From assembly GCA_018398585.1 (NCBI GenBank), contig JAGTTD010000009.1, positions 13,397,193 through 13,461,192 of the forward strand: a stretch of 64,000 nt of DNA, read 5' to 3'. This stretch comes from Simmondsia chinensis. Lineage: Eukaryota > Streptophyta > Magnoliopsida > Caryophyllales > Simmondsiaceae. Every line of letters starts with the position of its first letter. Position 1 is the first letter of the stretch. The notes below the pieces were generated by a model, which saw only the letters and a list, made by a program, of their open reading frames with translations, did no database searches and was not told the DNA's origin. The translations under genes and the position numbers were made by a program. Positions 1 to 10,626 of this stretch are shown here, piece by piece.

Positions 1-88
1 AAAAAACATAAGTCTGTTTTCAAACACGTTTTTAACACTCAGTTAAAGAACCACAACCGTTTTACAAACCTTGGGCTCTGATACCACT
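1..88 (-). mobile_element. Start of internal region of copia element F, with primer-binding site
   Basis: On the minus strand, 86-74 reads TGGTATCAGAGCC, the standard plant primer-binding site complementary to initiator Met-tRNA. It sits two bases inside the end of the LTR that begins at 89. The gag-pol part of this element would lie to the left of the window, so only the first bases of its leader are present. The same arrangement recurs in element D near 22850, with a mutated primer site. Confidence 0.75.
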
Positions 89-1262
89 TGTTGGTGTTCA
101 TCAAAGTTCTAAAACCAATTTATATCTGGTTAAAGTTCTCAAAACACTCTTGTTAAAGGTGATCTGATAAAACCTAACCTCTTTACAACCTAAGTTCCAA
201 AACCCGTTGTTTTAGCTTTATTGTTTTTTTAGCTTATCTCATTTAAATCTAGTTTTAACTTCAACATTAACTTAGTTTATTTTCGGATCTTGTAAACAGT
301 GGTCTTTAAAACTGAGGCTCTAAGCTTTGATTCGAGATTACAAGCGATGATAGAAGAAAATAACGAAATAAAGAATAGTACACACGATTTTAACATGGTT
401 CGGCCCTAAATGGCCTACTCCACGGTCCCCCTACCACTAGAGAGCTCTATTTCATTAATCATTTAAGCTTGACAACTGCGTAAATGGCACAAGGCACTTT
501 CCACATCAAATACCTAAGCTATTAGTTACAAACCTCTCCTTTTACAACCGAATCAATAAAGAATAAAGGAGAGAGTAAGAGAAATTTACCAACTCCGAGC
601 CATGTAGTTGCTATACCATCACAATCCCAGATCCCAATCCGATCCACCTTCATGGCTCCTAGCACCGGCGAGTTCATCCTTTACCAGCTAGGTTTTGGCA
701 CCGGAAACCTCTAGGGAAAAAACCCTAGAAACACCCCTATCTTAGTTGAAGAAGCACCGGAGGAGAGAGAGAGAAAAGAACCAGAAAAAAATTTAAAAAA
801 AAAGCCCAAAATGAACCACCACATTCTCTCTGTAAAATCTCCCATATTTATAAGCAAGAAGTGAGTCGTGTGAGGCTCATGTGAGCCGATGGACGAGGCA
901 GAATGAACGGCCCAGATCACACCCAAAGAAACACAAAAGGGGGTCCTGGTTGGAAGACATGCGTCCCACCCCATCACCGTCCGATTCCCTTCAAAAATGA
1001 ACGGTTCACATAAAGCCTCAACACCCGCCAACCGGACAGCGACGCGTGGCACGGCTGAGGCCGGAAAACACTTAAATTTAATTATTATATTTACTTAATT
1101 TATTTTACTTAAATACAAAACACATTTTGATTTAAGTAAAATTCCTTATTTAAGTATTTTACGTTTTATCCGCCAAAACCTGTTTGCGACTAATAGCTTA
1201 GCTTTCTCTGGCCATTTTACTCGGATATATTTAGACTAATTAGGAACCAAATTCCAACCGTT
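89..1262 (-). repeat. 5' LTR of copia element F (minus strand)
   Basis: The LTR starts with TGTTGG next to the primer-binding site. It shares with the LTR of element D (22867 onward) the block around 390-450 (ggttcggccctaa, ctccacggtcccc, agggagctc-like) and a later stretch with gtgacacgtgg-like sequence, so F and D are the same or sister families. The outer end is not sharply defined. Homology to D fades between about 1200 and 1270, where a minisatellite begins, so the end given is approximate. Reading frames in this interval look like chance. Confidence 0.6.
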
Positions 1263-1655
1263 AGGCTCAACAAGGGTTGAGCTAAACTAAAATTGTAACA
1301 AGAATTAATTTAAATATGGTTGACCTAAGCTGAAATTATAACAAAAAATTGGTTCAATCAGAATTAAACTATACAAAAATCGTGACGAAAATTGGCTCAA
1401 TCAGAGTTGACGAAAATTAGCCAATTTAGGGTTGAATTGAATAGAAAATCCAACGAGAAATAACCCGCTTTGGGTTAAACTAAACTAAGAATGTAACGAA
1501 GACCGATCCATTGAAGGTTGAACTAAACTTGGGTTGTGACAAAAATAAACTCACTTAGGGTTGAATTAAACTAAGATTGTAATAAAAATTGACTCTGTTA
1601 GGATTAAGTTAAACTGAGATTGTGATAAAATAGGACCCTTTTAGGGTTTAAGGTA
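1263..1655. repeat. Degenerate minisatellite, unit about 43 bp
   Basis: About nine imperfect head-to-tail units can be read by eye. Each contains a core like gggttgaactaaactaa, followed by attgtaacaaaaatt and ggctcaat. Core starts lie near 1273, 1319, 1360, 1402, 1429, 1473, 1516, 1558 and 1601, mostly 40-46 bp apart. The units differ from each other by many substitutions, so the array is old. It directly follows the LTR of element F and shows no coding potential. Confidence 0.75.
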
Positions 1656-1964
1656 AGAGAGAGGGAATTACTGGTGGTGGTCGCTACAGGCTACCGGTGG
1701 TTGGCGGTGGTGGTTGCAGCGATGAAAAGTCATGGCTTGTGGTGGTTGTGCGTGCTTGAAGTCGCATATGTGTGGTGGCAGGAGAAACGTCAAGCTGTGG
1801 TGGTGGTTGTCTGAGGTCGCGCGGAGGAGAACAGAACACTTCAGCACCGAACAGGGATTACGATGTGACTCAGGGCCACGTGTCATGGTGATCCAGGTGG
1901 CACGGCGAGCCAGAATTCAAGGTGAACCATGGTCTTAGCAAGCCACTAGTCAAGGAGCACCAGA
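1656..1964. other. Spacer, nothing recognised
   Basis: GT/GG-rich spacer (ggtggtggttg-type runs) between the two minisatellites. Short open frames exist on both strands but have low-complexity composition and no recognisable domain. Confidence 0.5.
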
Positions 1965-2225
1965 GTCAGGCGGGCCAAATTTGGGCGAGCCAGATTTGGT
2001 TAAGCTAGGTGCAGATGAGCCAGATTTTGGGCGAGCTAAGGTCAGGCGAGCCAGATTTTGGGCCAGCTGAGGTCTCGCGAACCTGATTTAGGGGCAAGCC
2101 AGGTGGAGGGGCGAACTAGCTTTGGACGAGCCTCGTTTGGGCAAGCCATGGTAGGGGCAAACTAGGTTAGGGCGAGCTAGGCTGGGGCAAGGCACGTTTT
2201 AGGTGAGTCACGGTTTCAACGAATC
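1965..2225. repeat. GC-rich minisatellite based on gcgagccagattttggg
   Basis: Repeated copies of gcgagccagattttggg-like units (also gcgagctaggctggggc, ggcaagccatggtaggg) run up to the chromovirus left LTR at 2226. One related unit (accagatttgggcc) appears at 8277, immediately right of the chromovirus. This suggests the element inserted into this repeat and split it. Confidence 0.65.
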
Positions 2226-2640
2226 TGATGCAATCCCAACTAGATATTTTAGGGATTGAATCTCAAAACAACAACAAGAGAAATAATTTAAGCTAAAGAG
2301 AAAGAAATGGCAAGCTTTTTCATTCCTCATGTCCAAAAGCACAACCCACACTTATATATAGATAATAAAGAAGGGAAAACATGACTCAAAAATTCTAGCT
2401 AGGGCAAAATGCTAGATAACCTCCTCTAGTGCAAAACATTAGATCATCACCCACTACTATGTGTCGTAAATCCCAGCCCCTACAGAATTAATATTCTGTC
2501 CTGGGCTAGGAAAAGACGCTAAGGCCCAATCGGACCCTTCCTCCTCTCCTCGAACTGATGTGCCTGGGAGTCGGGCCGACTCGATATGATCTATAGGCCA
2601 ACATTGGACCTCAATAGCATCGGCCCGAATGGGGAATGCA
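2226..2640 (-). repeat. 3' LTR of the chromovirus (left copy)
   Basis: Begins TGATGCAATCCC and ends GGGGAATGCA. It matches 7858-8272 throughout, with about 19 single-base differences counted by eye. The integrase reading frame runs into it and stops at 2457. Confidence 0.93.
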
Positions 2641-4133
2641 ACAATACTCTCCTCCCCGGAAGACCCTTGTCCACAAGGGTCAAATGTCGGGTATTTCTCC
2701 AGAATGTCGTGAACGAACTCCCAGGTAGCGTCTTCTGCGGGTTTTCCCTTCCACTTAACTAACACCTTTGTAAATGCTGCATTGCGGTATCGAGCCATAC
2801 GTCGATCTAGGATGGCTTCGGGAACAGTGGAAGCATGCGGGGAAGCCCAATCTTGTGGCAGTGTGGGAGAGTGAGGGATGGCACCATGGTGAGGTTTGAG
2901 CAGCGAGACGTGAAATACGGGATGTATAGTGGCAGTCGCGGGTAGCTCCAATTTATAAGACACTTGACCGATACGATCAAGTACTCGAAATGGGCCACAG
3001 TAACGGGGTGCTAGTTTATGGACCGTTAGGCATTCAACCGAGCGTTGACTATAGGGGTGTAGTTTTAAGTACACCCAGTCATCTCGTTTAAACATGCAGT
3101 CACTACGATGTTGGTCCGCCAATTGCTTCATTCGGTTTTGAGACCGATGAAGGTGGTGTTTAAGGACCTTCATTGCTTCTTCCCATGCCCGCAGACAGCG
3201 GTCCACAACGGCATTGTTAGATTCCCCCGGTAAATATGGAAGATGTACCGGTGGAGGTTGTCCATAGACTACTTCGTAAGGGGTAGTGTGTGTGGCCGAG
3301 TGATAGGTAGTGTTGTACCACCATTCGGCTAACGGTATCCATTTAAACCAATTTTTTTCGTATTCAAAACACATACAATGAAGGTAGCTTTCCAAACAAC
3401 GGTTAAGTACCTCCGTTTGTCCGTCAATTTGAGGGTGATAGGATGTCGAGCGACGGAGATCGATAGCTTGCATTCGATAAAGTTCCTCCCAAAGGTTGCT
3501 AGTAAAAATAGGATCCCTATCAGAAATGATCTCCTCAGGGAGACCGTGTAACCTGTATATTTCTCGCATAAACACGTTAGCAACCGATAAAGCAGTATAA
3601 GGATGGGAAAGAGGAAGGAAATGAGCATACTTACTTAGGCGGTCAACGACGACAAGGATTACGTCCTTGCCATGGGATTTTGGGAGTCCCTCAATAAAGT
3701 CCATGGATATGCTAGTCCAAATGGATTCGGGAATAGGGAGGGGTTGTAACAACCCAGGGAATGCCACGGAATCATAGTTACATTTTTGGCAAGTGGGACA
3801 TTGTTTAATAAAGTTAGTCACATCGTTTTTAAGTCTACGCCAATAAAAAAGAGTAGTAATGCGTTTGCGGGTTTGTGTAATTCCAGAGTGACCAGCGGTA
3901 AGGAAGGCGTGCATCCAAGTCATCATGTGGGTTTTGACGGGACTAGCGTGGTCGATGACTAAGCGGCCTTTCCTACGAAGTTGGTTGTTTGTCCATGTGT
4001 AGTGTGGATGGGTTTGTGGGTTGTGAACAAGGTCGTTGATAACGCGTTGAAAGTGATGGTTAGTGTTCCATGAGTTTTGCAATTGAGACATTAGGTCGGT
4101 GGATGGTGAAAAGGGCGAGTGATAGTAATTCAC
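2457..4133 (-). pseudogene. Chromovirus integrase with chromodomain-like C terminus
   Basis: This 558-codon frame starts inside the RNase H/integrase linker. In order it shows an HHCC zinc-binding region (HSG near residue 83, then CPTC-x2-C near 112-117), a DDE core (SMDFIEGLP near 143, IISDRDPIF near 203, the YHPQIDGQTEVLNR stretch near 232-246), a GPY/F-type segment (PRYCGPFRVLDRIGQVSYKL, about residues 377-396) and a chromodomain-like block (VKWKGKPAEDATWE, then YPTFD, near 462-485). It integrates the element cDNA into chromosomes, and the chromodomain is thought to bias target choice in this family. The last ~60 codons read across the polypurine tract into the 3' LTR. The domain itself is largely intact, but it is cut off from RT by upstream breaks. 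Confidence 0.88.
2641..2656 (-). other. Polypurine tract of the chromovirus
   Basis: The minus strand reads GGGGAGGAGAGTATTGT directly before the 3' LTR, the expected position and composition for the plus-strand primer of reverse transcription. Confidence 0.8.
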
Positions 4134-4480
4134 CGCTCGTTAAGTGGGAAAGGGCGTTGGCAACAACATTTTCTTTACCCTTTTTGTAAGCGATATCATA
4201 ACTATACCCCATGAGTTTAGCTAGCCACTGTTGTTGGAAGGGGGTGGAAATGCGTTGTTCCAATAAATGCTTAAGACTTTGTTGGTCCGTGCGGATCCAA
4301 AAGTGACGATCCATTAAATATTGGTTCCATTTTTTTACAACTTGAACCACAGCTAACAATTCCCATTCGTAAACGGACTTGTGTTGATGACGTGGGGATA
4401 GGGCCTTACTAAGGTACGCGATGGGGTGGCCTTTTTGAATGAGAACGACACCAATGGCTACGCCTGAGGCATCGGTTCAA
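4060..4480 (-). pseudogene. Chromovirus RNase H, frameshifted
   Basis: The minus strand encodes the start of Ty3-type RNase H (DASG, then IAYLSKALSPRHQHKS) at about 4476-4370, continuing as LAVVQVVKKWNQYLMDRHF and the TDQQSLKHLLEQR box in a frame that begins at 4359. The break near 4360-4480 between this frame and the RT frame to its right shows at least one frameshift. The domain would degrade the RNA strand during reverse transcription. Confidence 0.8.
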
Positions 4481-4603
4481 TTTCAAATGTCATAGTGAAA
4501 TCCGGAAGAGCACGTAGTGGAGCGGACATCAAGGCCTCTTTGAGGTGATCGAAGGCGGCGCGTGCCACATCTGTCCAAACAAGTGTTGGGTGTTCCAACA
4601 TTT

Positions 4604-5512
4604 CTATGGGTGGTTTGGAAATTTTCCCATAGTCTGGGACAAAGCGTCTATAGTAGCCTGCCGGCCCAAGGAAGCACGAAGTTGTTTAAGTGTTGTGGGA
4701 AGTGGCCAATCACGAACGACTTGAATTTTGTCAGGATCGGTTGAAACATGGCCCGCACAAATGATATGTCCCAAGTAATCAATTTCAATCATACCAAAAG
4801 TACATTTGCTACGTTTAGCATAGAGAGAATTTTGCAAAAGAAGTCCAAAAACCGTGCAAAGGTGAGTAATGTGCGATTGCCAATCCGGACTATAGACCAA
4901 TATGTCGTCAAAAAAAACTATAACGAAACAGCGCAAATGAGGCCGAAAAATGAAATTCATGAGAGATTGGAAGGTTGAAGGTGCATTTGTCAAGCCAAAG
5001 GGCATGACGACGAATTCATAATGGCCTGAATGGGTGCGAAAAGCTGTTTTGAAAATGTCGTTATCGTGCATGCGGATTTGGTGATAGCCAGATCGAAGAT
5101 CAATTTTTGAAAAAATTATGGCCCCGTGCAATTCGTCAAACAACTCATCAATTAAAGGAATTGGGTATTTATCCTTTATAGTGGCGGCATTAAGTGCACG
5201 ATAATCTACACACATTCTCCATGAACCATCTTTCTTTTTAACTAAAACAACGGGTGACGCATAGGGGCTAGTGCTCTCTAATGGTATATTTTGTCAAAAG
5301 TTCCGAAATCATATTCTCTATCGCATTCTTTTGGTCAAGAGAATAGCGGTATGGGCATAAGTTAACAAGAGAGGACCCCTCCTTAAGTGGGATTCGATGG
5401 TCAAATTGGGGGCGAGATGGCGGTAGGTGTGACGGCTCGTTAAAGACAAGTTGGAATTCTTCAAGTAGGTTACTGAGGGCAGGAGGAGTATGTGTTGGTG
5501 ATGCGGTGACCT
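4604..5512 (-). pseudogene. Chromovirus reverse transcriptase, interrupted
   Basis: The main open segment (5215-4604) begins [20 protein letters not shown]. It carries the RT palm motifs [24 protein letters not shown] and the catalytic FFDDILVYS with both aspartates, then YLGHII. The RT amino-terminal part lies in 5512-5216 in broken frames, including a stop shortly before the main segment. Reverse transcriptase copies the element RNA into cDNA in cytoplasmic particles. The catalytic core looks intact but the polyprotein cannot be made continuously. Confidence 0.88.
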
Positions 5513-6835
5513 CTACGGAGAAAAATGTTGGTGTGTATTTGAGGTAAGAATGACGCTATAAATGGTACCACGGCTATGAGGATCGTCTAAAGTGCGAGTC
5601 ATTGTGCGTGCGGTTATTTCACGAATACAGTCGTGGGTGAGGCCACTAAGAGTGTGCGTTGTACCGTCGTGTGTGAATGTAGCGGTGAGGTGTTTCATAT
5701 CCAAGGACACGGGTCCTACAAGAGATAACCAAGGGCATTCAAGCACCATGTCGCACCCTCCAAGAGGGATAAGAATCATATAGGAGTGATAGGTCGTGGT
5801 GTCTAGGGTCCATTCGAAATTGTCGCAAGAGGAGGTGGTGGGCATTTGACCCCCATCAACCACGGTGATGTAAAAGGGTTGGGTATTGGAAATGGGACAT
5901 CGTAGCTTTCTAGCTAAATTAATATCCAAGAAATTATGGGTGGCACCGCAATCAATCAAGATATGTAACGCATGCTTGCCATGGTAGCCAATGACACGAA
6001 GTGTCTGATGTGAAGTGTTCCCTAAAAGTGCATGTATAGAAATAGTAGGGGTGTCCTCGGGTTCAGGGTCACTTATGGGATCGGTCGCATCATCAAGAGG
6101 GTCAGTGTCAACCTCCACGAGGAAAAATTGTCCACGGCCCTTCCTTGTAGCGCATTTGTCTCCTAAGACATATTGCTCGTCACAATAGAAGCATCGACCT
6201 TTAGCGTGTTTGTCATCAATTTCGGTGCTAGTTAATGTTCGTCGAGGAAGACCCCCCTGGGGCCGCGGTGTGGTGGGACCGGGTGGTGCCGAAGTTCCGG
6301 GGTTTGGGCGTCGACTGGTGTATGCCATGTTAGGAAAAGAGAGGCGTGGGTAAGATCGTGGTCGTTGCGCACTGAGAACTACTTCTTGTCTCTTGGCATT
6401 ACACATAGCCTCGTGAAGTGTTTGAGGCCGGAAAGAACGGACAGACATGCCAAGATCCTCACGCAATCCATTTAAAAAACAACTAATGGCATAATCTTCC
6501 GGCAAGTGAACTTGGGCGTATAAACTTTCAAATGCATTCATGTAGTCACTAACTATGGCTGTTTGTCGGAGAGTTAGTAAGTCCAACATAGGGTCCTCGA
6601 AAGAGCCGCCAAAGCGGTCGAGGGCGGCAACTTTGAAGTGGCCCCAAGTAACAAATGGGCCGTGTTTAAGCATAAAGTGTTGGAACCATTCATGAGTATA
6701 ACCTTCCATGTGCGCGGTGGCAATTTCAAGTTTGGAATGATTTGCTATGCGATCGATTCTAAAGAATTGTTCACATTTATAAATCCATGTTCGTACATCA
6801 TTACCTGTGAAGCGAGGGAATTCTAGTTTGGCCAT
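5513..6835 (-). pseudogene. Chromovirus gag core, zinc knuckle and protease
   Basis: The 440-codon frame opens MAKLEFPRFTGNDVRTWIYK, a typical retrotransposon gag start for this group, with capsid-like helices to about residue 160. A CCHC-like knuckle lies at about 215-228 (CFYCDEQYVLGDKC), where the usual His is replaced by Asp. The aspartic protease follows at about 293-303 (LIDCGATHNF). The family consensus at the active site is D-S-G or D-T-G, so D-C-G is a lesion or variant. Gag packages the RNA and the protease cleaves the polyprotein. The frame stops at 5513, before RT. Confidence 0.85.
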
Positions 6836-7359
6836 TCTTGTTGATAATTGGTGAATGGAGCCCGAGGATGGTGAGAAGTCACGGTGAAATGTGTTGGGGT
6901 TGATACCTATAGGACTAGGTTCAGTCAGAGGTTGTTGGGGTAATAATGGGACCGAACCTAAAGGGTGAGGGGCGGGTCTATATCCGCTTGAACCCGCGCT
7001 AGGGAGGGTTTGAGGTATGACATTAGCGTATGATGATTGAGCAAAAATGGATGTCGGGGGAAGGGATGGTAACGATAGGGTTGGGGTTGGAATTGAAAGG
7101 GTGGGGGGTTGGGAAAACCCTAACGATGAGTTTCCGGGTCCCGGAATTGAGGATCCAATTGTCCCGCCATAGGACCCAAACTAATAGCTCTATCCCACAC
7201 CGGAATACTTCCTGGAGCTCCGACGCCAGTGCATCGGAAGGCAGTCGATGTTGCATCCGACCCCAAAGGCTGGGGGTATGGTGTTTTCGCTGCCCCTGTG
7301 GGGTGAGCGAATGAGTTAGGGTTTCGATTTTGACCCGAAGAGTTGGATAGGATCAATAC

Positions 7360-7818
7360 CTAAGTAGGGAGCCCCGCAATCATGCGTCGAATGTCGTTGA
7401 TTACTTGCTGGGTCTTGTCGTTGATGGAGCTATGAGTTTCGTTCTCCATGCCTGCGTTCGGTGGGGGTGGTTGGGTCTGGGTGAGGTGTGCTGGTGGTGG
7501 CAGGGGTAGTTGTAGGGGTAGGTGCTGGTGGTGGTGGGTGGGCTGGTGGTAGTCGAGGGCTCTGGTGGCGAAGGGGTTGGTGGTGGTCATGGGGAACGGT
7601 GGGTTGCGAAGGGGGGTGTGGGGAAGGTGAGGGTAGGGGTGTTGGGGGTTAGGGTTTTGGGAGGTTGGGGTTGGGTTGCGAGGGTTTTGGGGTGGGTAGT
7701 GGTGGGTCACGGCAGTGGTCATGGGGGGAAAGGGTTCGCCGGCGGTGGTAGGGGCGATGGCCGTTGGTCCTGGTGGTGCAGCTGGCGGCTCTGCTTGAAC
7801 CCTACTTCGGATGTTCAT
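7360..7818 (-). pseudogene. Proline-rich amino-terminal part of the chromovirus gag
   Basis: An ATG at 7818, 26 bases inside the primer-binding site, opens about 152 codons rich in Pro, His and Thr, ending with a more ordinary helical stretch (SSINDKTQQVINDIRRMIAG). The position right after the leader fits a gag amino terminus. It is separated from the gag core (start 6835) by about 500 bp with stops. Low complexity means the exact extent is uncertain. Confidence 0.5.
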
Positions 7819-7843
7819 TATACCCACAATCCGAGCACCGATT

Positions 7844-7856
7844 GGCTCTAATACCA
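7844..7856 (-). other. Primer-binding site of the chromovirus
   Basis: The minus strand reads TGGTATTAGAGCC immediately inside the 5' LTR. It is one base away from the initiator-Met-tRNA complement TGGTATCAGAGCC. Confidence 0.85.
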
Positions 7857-7857
7857 A

Positions 7858-8272
7858 TGATGCAATCCCAACTAGATATTTTAGGGATTGAATCTCAAAA
7901 CAACAAGAAGAGAAATAATTTAAGCTAAAGAGAGAGAAATGGCAAGCTTTTTCATTCCTCATGTCCAAAAGCACAACCCACACTTATATATGGATAATAA
8001 AGAAGGGAAAACATGACTCAAAAACTCTAGCTAGGGCAAAATGCTAGATAATCTTCTCTAGTACAAAACACTAGATCATCACCCACTACTATGTGTCGCA
8101 AATCCCAGCCCCTGTAGAATTAATATTCTGTCCCGGGCTAGCAAAAGATTTTAGGGCCCCATCGGACCCTTCCTCCTCTCCTCGAACTGATGTGCCTGGG
8201 AGTCGGGCCGACTCGATATGATCTATAGGCCAACATTGGACCTCAATAGCATCGGCCCAAATGGGGAATGCA
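7858..8272 (-). repeat. 5' LTR of the chromovirus (right copy)
   Basis: TGATGCAATCCC to GGGGAATGCA, 415 bp, pairing with 2226-2640. Confidence 0.93.
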
Positions 8273-8440
8273 ATAGAACCAGATTTGGGCCAGTGGTGGT
8301 GGCGGAGGCGTGGGCAGAGGTGGCGTTGGTGTGGTGAAGAACATGGTTAAAGCTCCAAATGTCAGTCAATGTTTATCAACTTTTACTTATTATTTTGATT
8401 TTTTTTTTCCTTTTATATTAAGTGTCTTGTAACTTTGAAT
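8273..8440. other. Right flank of the chromovirus
   Basis: Opens with a unit related to the minisatellite left of the chromovirus (accagatttgggcc at 8277), then a GGTGGTGGCGG-type stretch and an AT-rich spacer with an oligo-T run near 8401. No gene is seen. Confidence 0.5.
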
Positions 8441-9475
8441 GGACATAACTTTTAATCCGTTGGGAGTTATAGCGCGAGTCACAAATTCAAACGAAGCTCC
8501 TGAAGAGCTCTACATAACCATTACAATTTCTTATAGTTTAAAGAAAATATAACAAAGATGTAGTTGGAATTTCTTCAATATGGTGGTAATTCGTGGCTTA
8601 TATAAGTTAACTATGAGACTTAAACAAACACAACTTTTAATCTTTGAAGAGCTATGAGTCAAATCACCAATCAAAACGAAGCACTTGAAGATTTCTAAAT
8701 AATTAGAATGATTTCTCAAATTTTCAGATGAAAGATAAAAGGTGAAGTGGGCGTGCATCGCGCATTTTGGTTAAGTAACTTACCTTGCAAAGTAAAACGG
8801 GCATAACTTTCAATCCGTGAAGAGTTATGGATTGAATTATATATCACAATTAAGCTCTCGAAGAGTCCTAGGAACCAATAACACTGTTTCAAACTTTTGA
8901 CTAAAGAAAGTATACGAAAAGGGATGGGGGCATATGCTAGATATAGGTGGGTTATATAACTTATCTTCTAAATTAAAACAGGCGTAACTTGAAATCTGTG
9001 AAGAGTTACATATCAAATTTTATATCAAAATGAAGCACTTGAAGAGTTCTACGTACCTAAAATGATTTTTGGAGTTTTTGATCAAAGATGGTATATGAAA
9101 GTGAAGAGGACGTGCGTGACACAGGTGGGATAGACAACTTACCTTGCAATTTAAAATAGGCGTAACTTTCAATCTGTAAAGAATTATGGATCGAATTATA
9201 TAACAAAATGATACTCTTGAAGAGTTCTAGGTACCCATGAAATTTTTTTGAACTTTTGATGAAGTCAAGTATATGAAAAGTGATCTGGGAATGCGTCCCA
9301 CGTTTTGGCTAGGTAGCGCACCCTACAAATTAAGACGAGCATAACTTTCAATCCATAAGAAATTACGAATCGAGTTATATATCAAAACGAAGATCTTGAA
9401 AAGTTATAGGTGCCTATGATGATTTTTCAGCTTTTTGCTCAAAGAAAAAAAAATAAAAAAGGGGCCTATAGAATG
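8441..9475. repeat. Six degenerate tandem units of about 180 bp
   Basis: Each unit carries the landmarks cataactttcaatccgt, gaagagttatggat, a tatatatcaaaacgaagc-type block, cttgaagagttctaggtacc and aacttttgatcaaag. The aactt landmark falls at about 8447, 8632, 8805, 8986, 9164 and 9343, spacings of 173-185 bp. The array ends 190 bp before the primer-binding site of element E at 9662, so on the minus strand it occupies the leader or 5' untranslated region of that element. A diverged extra copy lies inside the Athila-like LTR at about 15829-15915. Confidence 0.8.
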
Positions 9476-9661
9476 TAGCCGTACTTGACCTCATCCAATC
9501 AAGCCTCTTTTATAAATTTTGCTTGGGTAGGATTATTCCCACGATAGAGAATGCCAAAAAAATCCAAAAATAATGTTGAAAATTGACTTACTTGATATTT
9601 GAAATGCTTGAGTTTTACAAGAAACATCAAGCTAGGCATGAACTTATGATTCTTACCACAG

Positions 9662-9673
9662 ACGGCGCCAAAA
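9662..9673 (-). other. Primer-binding site of gypsy element E
   Basis: The minus strand reads TTTTGGCGCCGTC followed by TGTGG, the Asp-tRNA-type primer site common in plant Ty3/gypsy elements. It directly abuts an LTR-like end (tgtttatgg on the plus strand). Confidence 0.65.
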
Positions 9674-10100
9674 TGTTTATGGCGAATTTAGTCAGTGTGC
9701 TTATTTATCATATTGGAGTCCTATATGAGGTCGAGTTCATAAGGATGAGCTGAACTCAAGCTCTAGCTATATACCCGACTTGACATTTCATAGCCTAAAA
9801 GGAGTAGGAGGCTTGAACGGTTATGAGTTTTGAGAGGTGATCGTAAAAAAGCGATGGGAGGAAGAGGCCTATGAGGCTTGCCATGAAAAGAGAGTAGTAT
9901 GAGGGGTGAGAGAGGAGGGGAGGGGGTGGGGACACAAGAATGAGAAGCCCTTCCACTTTATATAGAGCTTCGATCGGTCGGGGCAGCCCGTGTCTGGCTC
10001 GCCGGGCTAGCAAGTATTGGTTCAGTATTATAAACATCTGCCTTTTCAAAATTAAATCCATTATGGACAACCTTACTGTTATTGACTCTCCCATCTTTGA
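9674..10100 (-). repeat. Probable 5' LTR of element E, outer end unknown
   Basis: The sequence starts with TG next to a primer-binding site. On the minus strand it contains a TATA-like motif (gctctatataaagtgg, about 9953-9968), consistent with an LTR promoter. There is no second copy in the window, so its outer end is a guess. Open frames here show no domain. Confidence 0.45.
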
Positions 10101-10626
10101 TGGGTTTCCAACCTAGAATTGAGATGTATTCGGGATTTTAAAATTGAAAATTGAATTAAGAAAGCAAAACAAGCTATATTACCATTCATATCTTCCTTCC
10201 TTACATCATCAAATTATTTCTAGAACAAATCAAGGGTTTTTTTTTTTTGTTTTTTTTATCAACGAACTAATCAAGGGTAAAATAGCCAAAATCACAAGAA
10301 AATATCTCTTCTAAGATGTTTCCAAAGACTCTAGACCGTCACTCTTCTATAGTAGCCTGTGCTTGTGGGAATTAGTTGCAAATCAGGTAGACGGAGTTCA
10401 CTTGCTTGGCACGTGCCTCGCATGGTTTGGATATTATGCCAGGACGCTATGTTGGGCTGCACTAGACCCCTTCTGGCCCCTCTGGCCCAACTACATTCAA
10501 TGGCTCATCTTTAGCAGGGTCATACTCCCCCTCTTTCATTCTTGGCCTTAAAGATAGGGGTGCACGTAGGTTGGGTTTAGATGGGTTGGGTCTAGAACCA
10601 AAATAACCCATTTAACATTTGACCCA
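10101..10626. other. Spacer, nothing recognised
   Basis: AT-rich spacer with an oligo-T run near 10239-10257 and a short ggttgggtttagatgggttggg motif near 10568. Neither strand shows a recognisable gene. Confidence 0.5.

Larger units (their letters stand above)
2226..8272 (-). mobile_element. Complete Ty3/gypsy chromovirus-type LTR retrotransposon
   Basis: A 6.05-kb element with near-identical 415-bp direct repeats at each end, a primer-binding site next to the right LTR and a polypurine tract next to the left LTR, so it reads right to left. Internal order on the minus strand is gag, zinc knuckle, protease, reverse transcriptase, RNase H, integrase with a C-terminal chromodomain-like segment. 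This is the Ty3/gypsy gene order, and the chromodomain points to a chromovirus. The RT box reads FFDDIL. I could not place it firmly among the Reina, Tekay, CRM or Galadriel lineages. By eye the two LTRs differ at about 19 of 415 positions, implying a fairly recent insertion. No clean target duplication is visible. The frames are broken in at least three places, so it is not autonomous. Confidence 0.92.

Noticed and set aside
711..1052. 113-codon minus-strand frame as a gene
   Set aside because: It lies wholly inside the LTR of copia element F, has no recognisable domain, and its composition looks like chance translation.
7522..7851. 109-codon plus-strand frame rich in Val and Gly
   Set aside because: It is the antisense shadow of the proline-rich chromovirus gag amino terminus.
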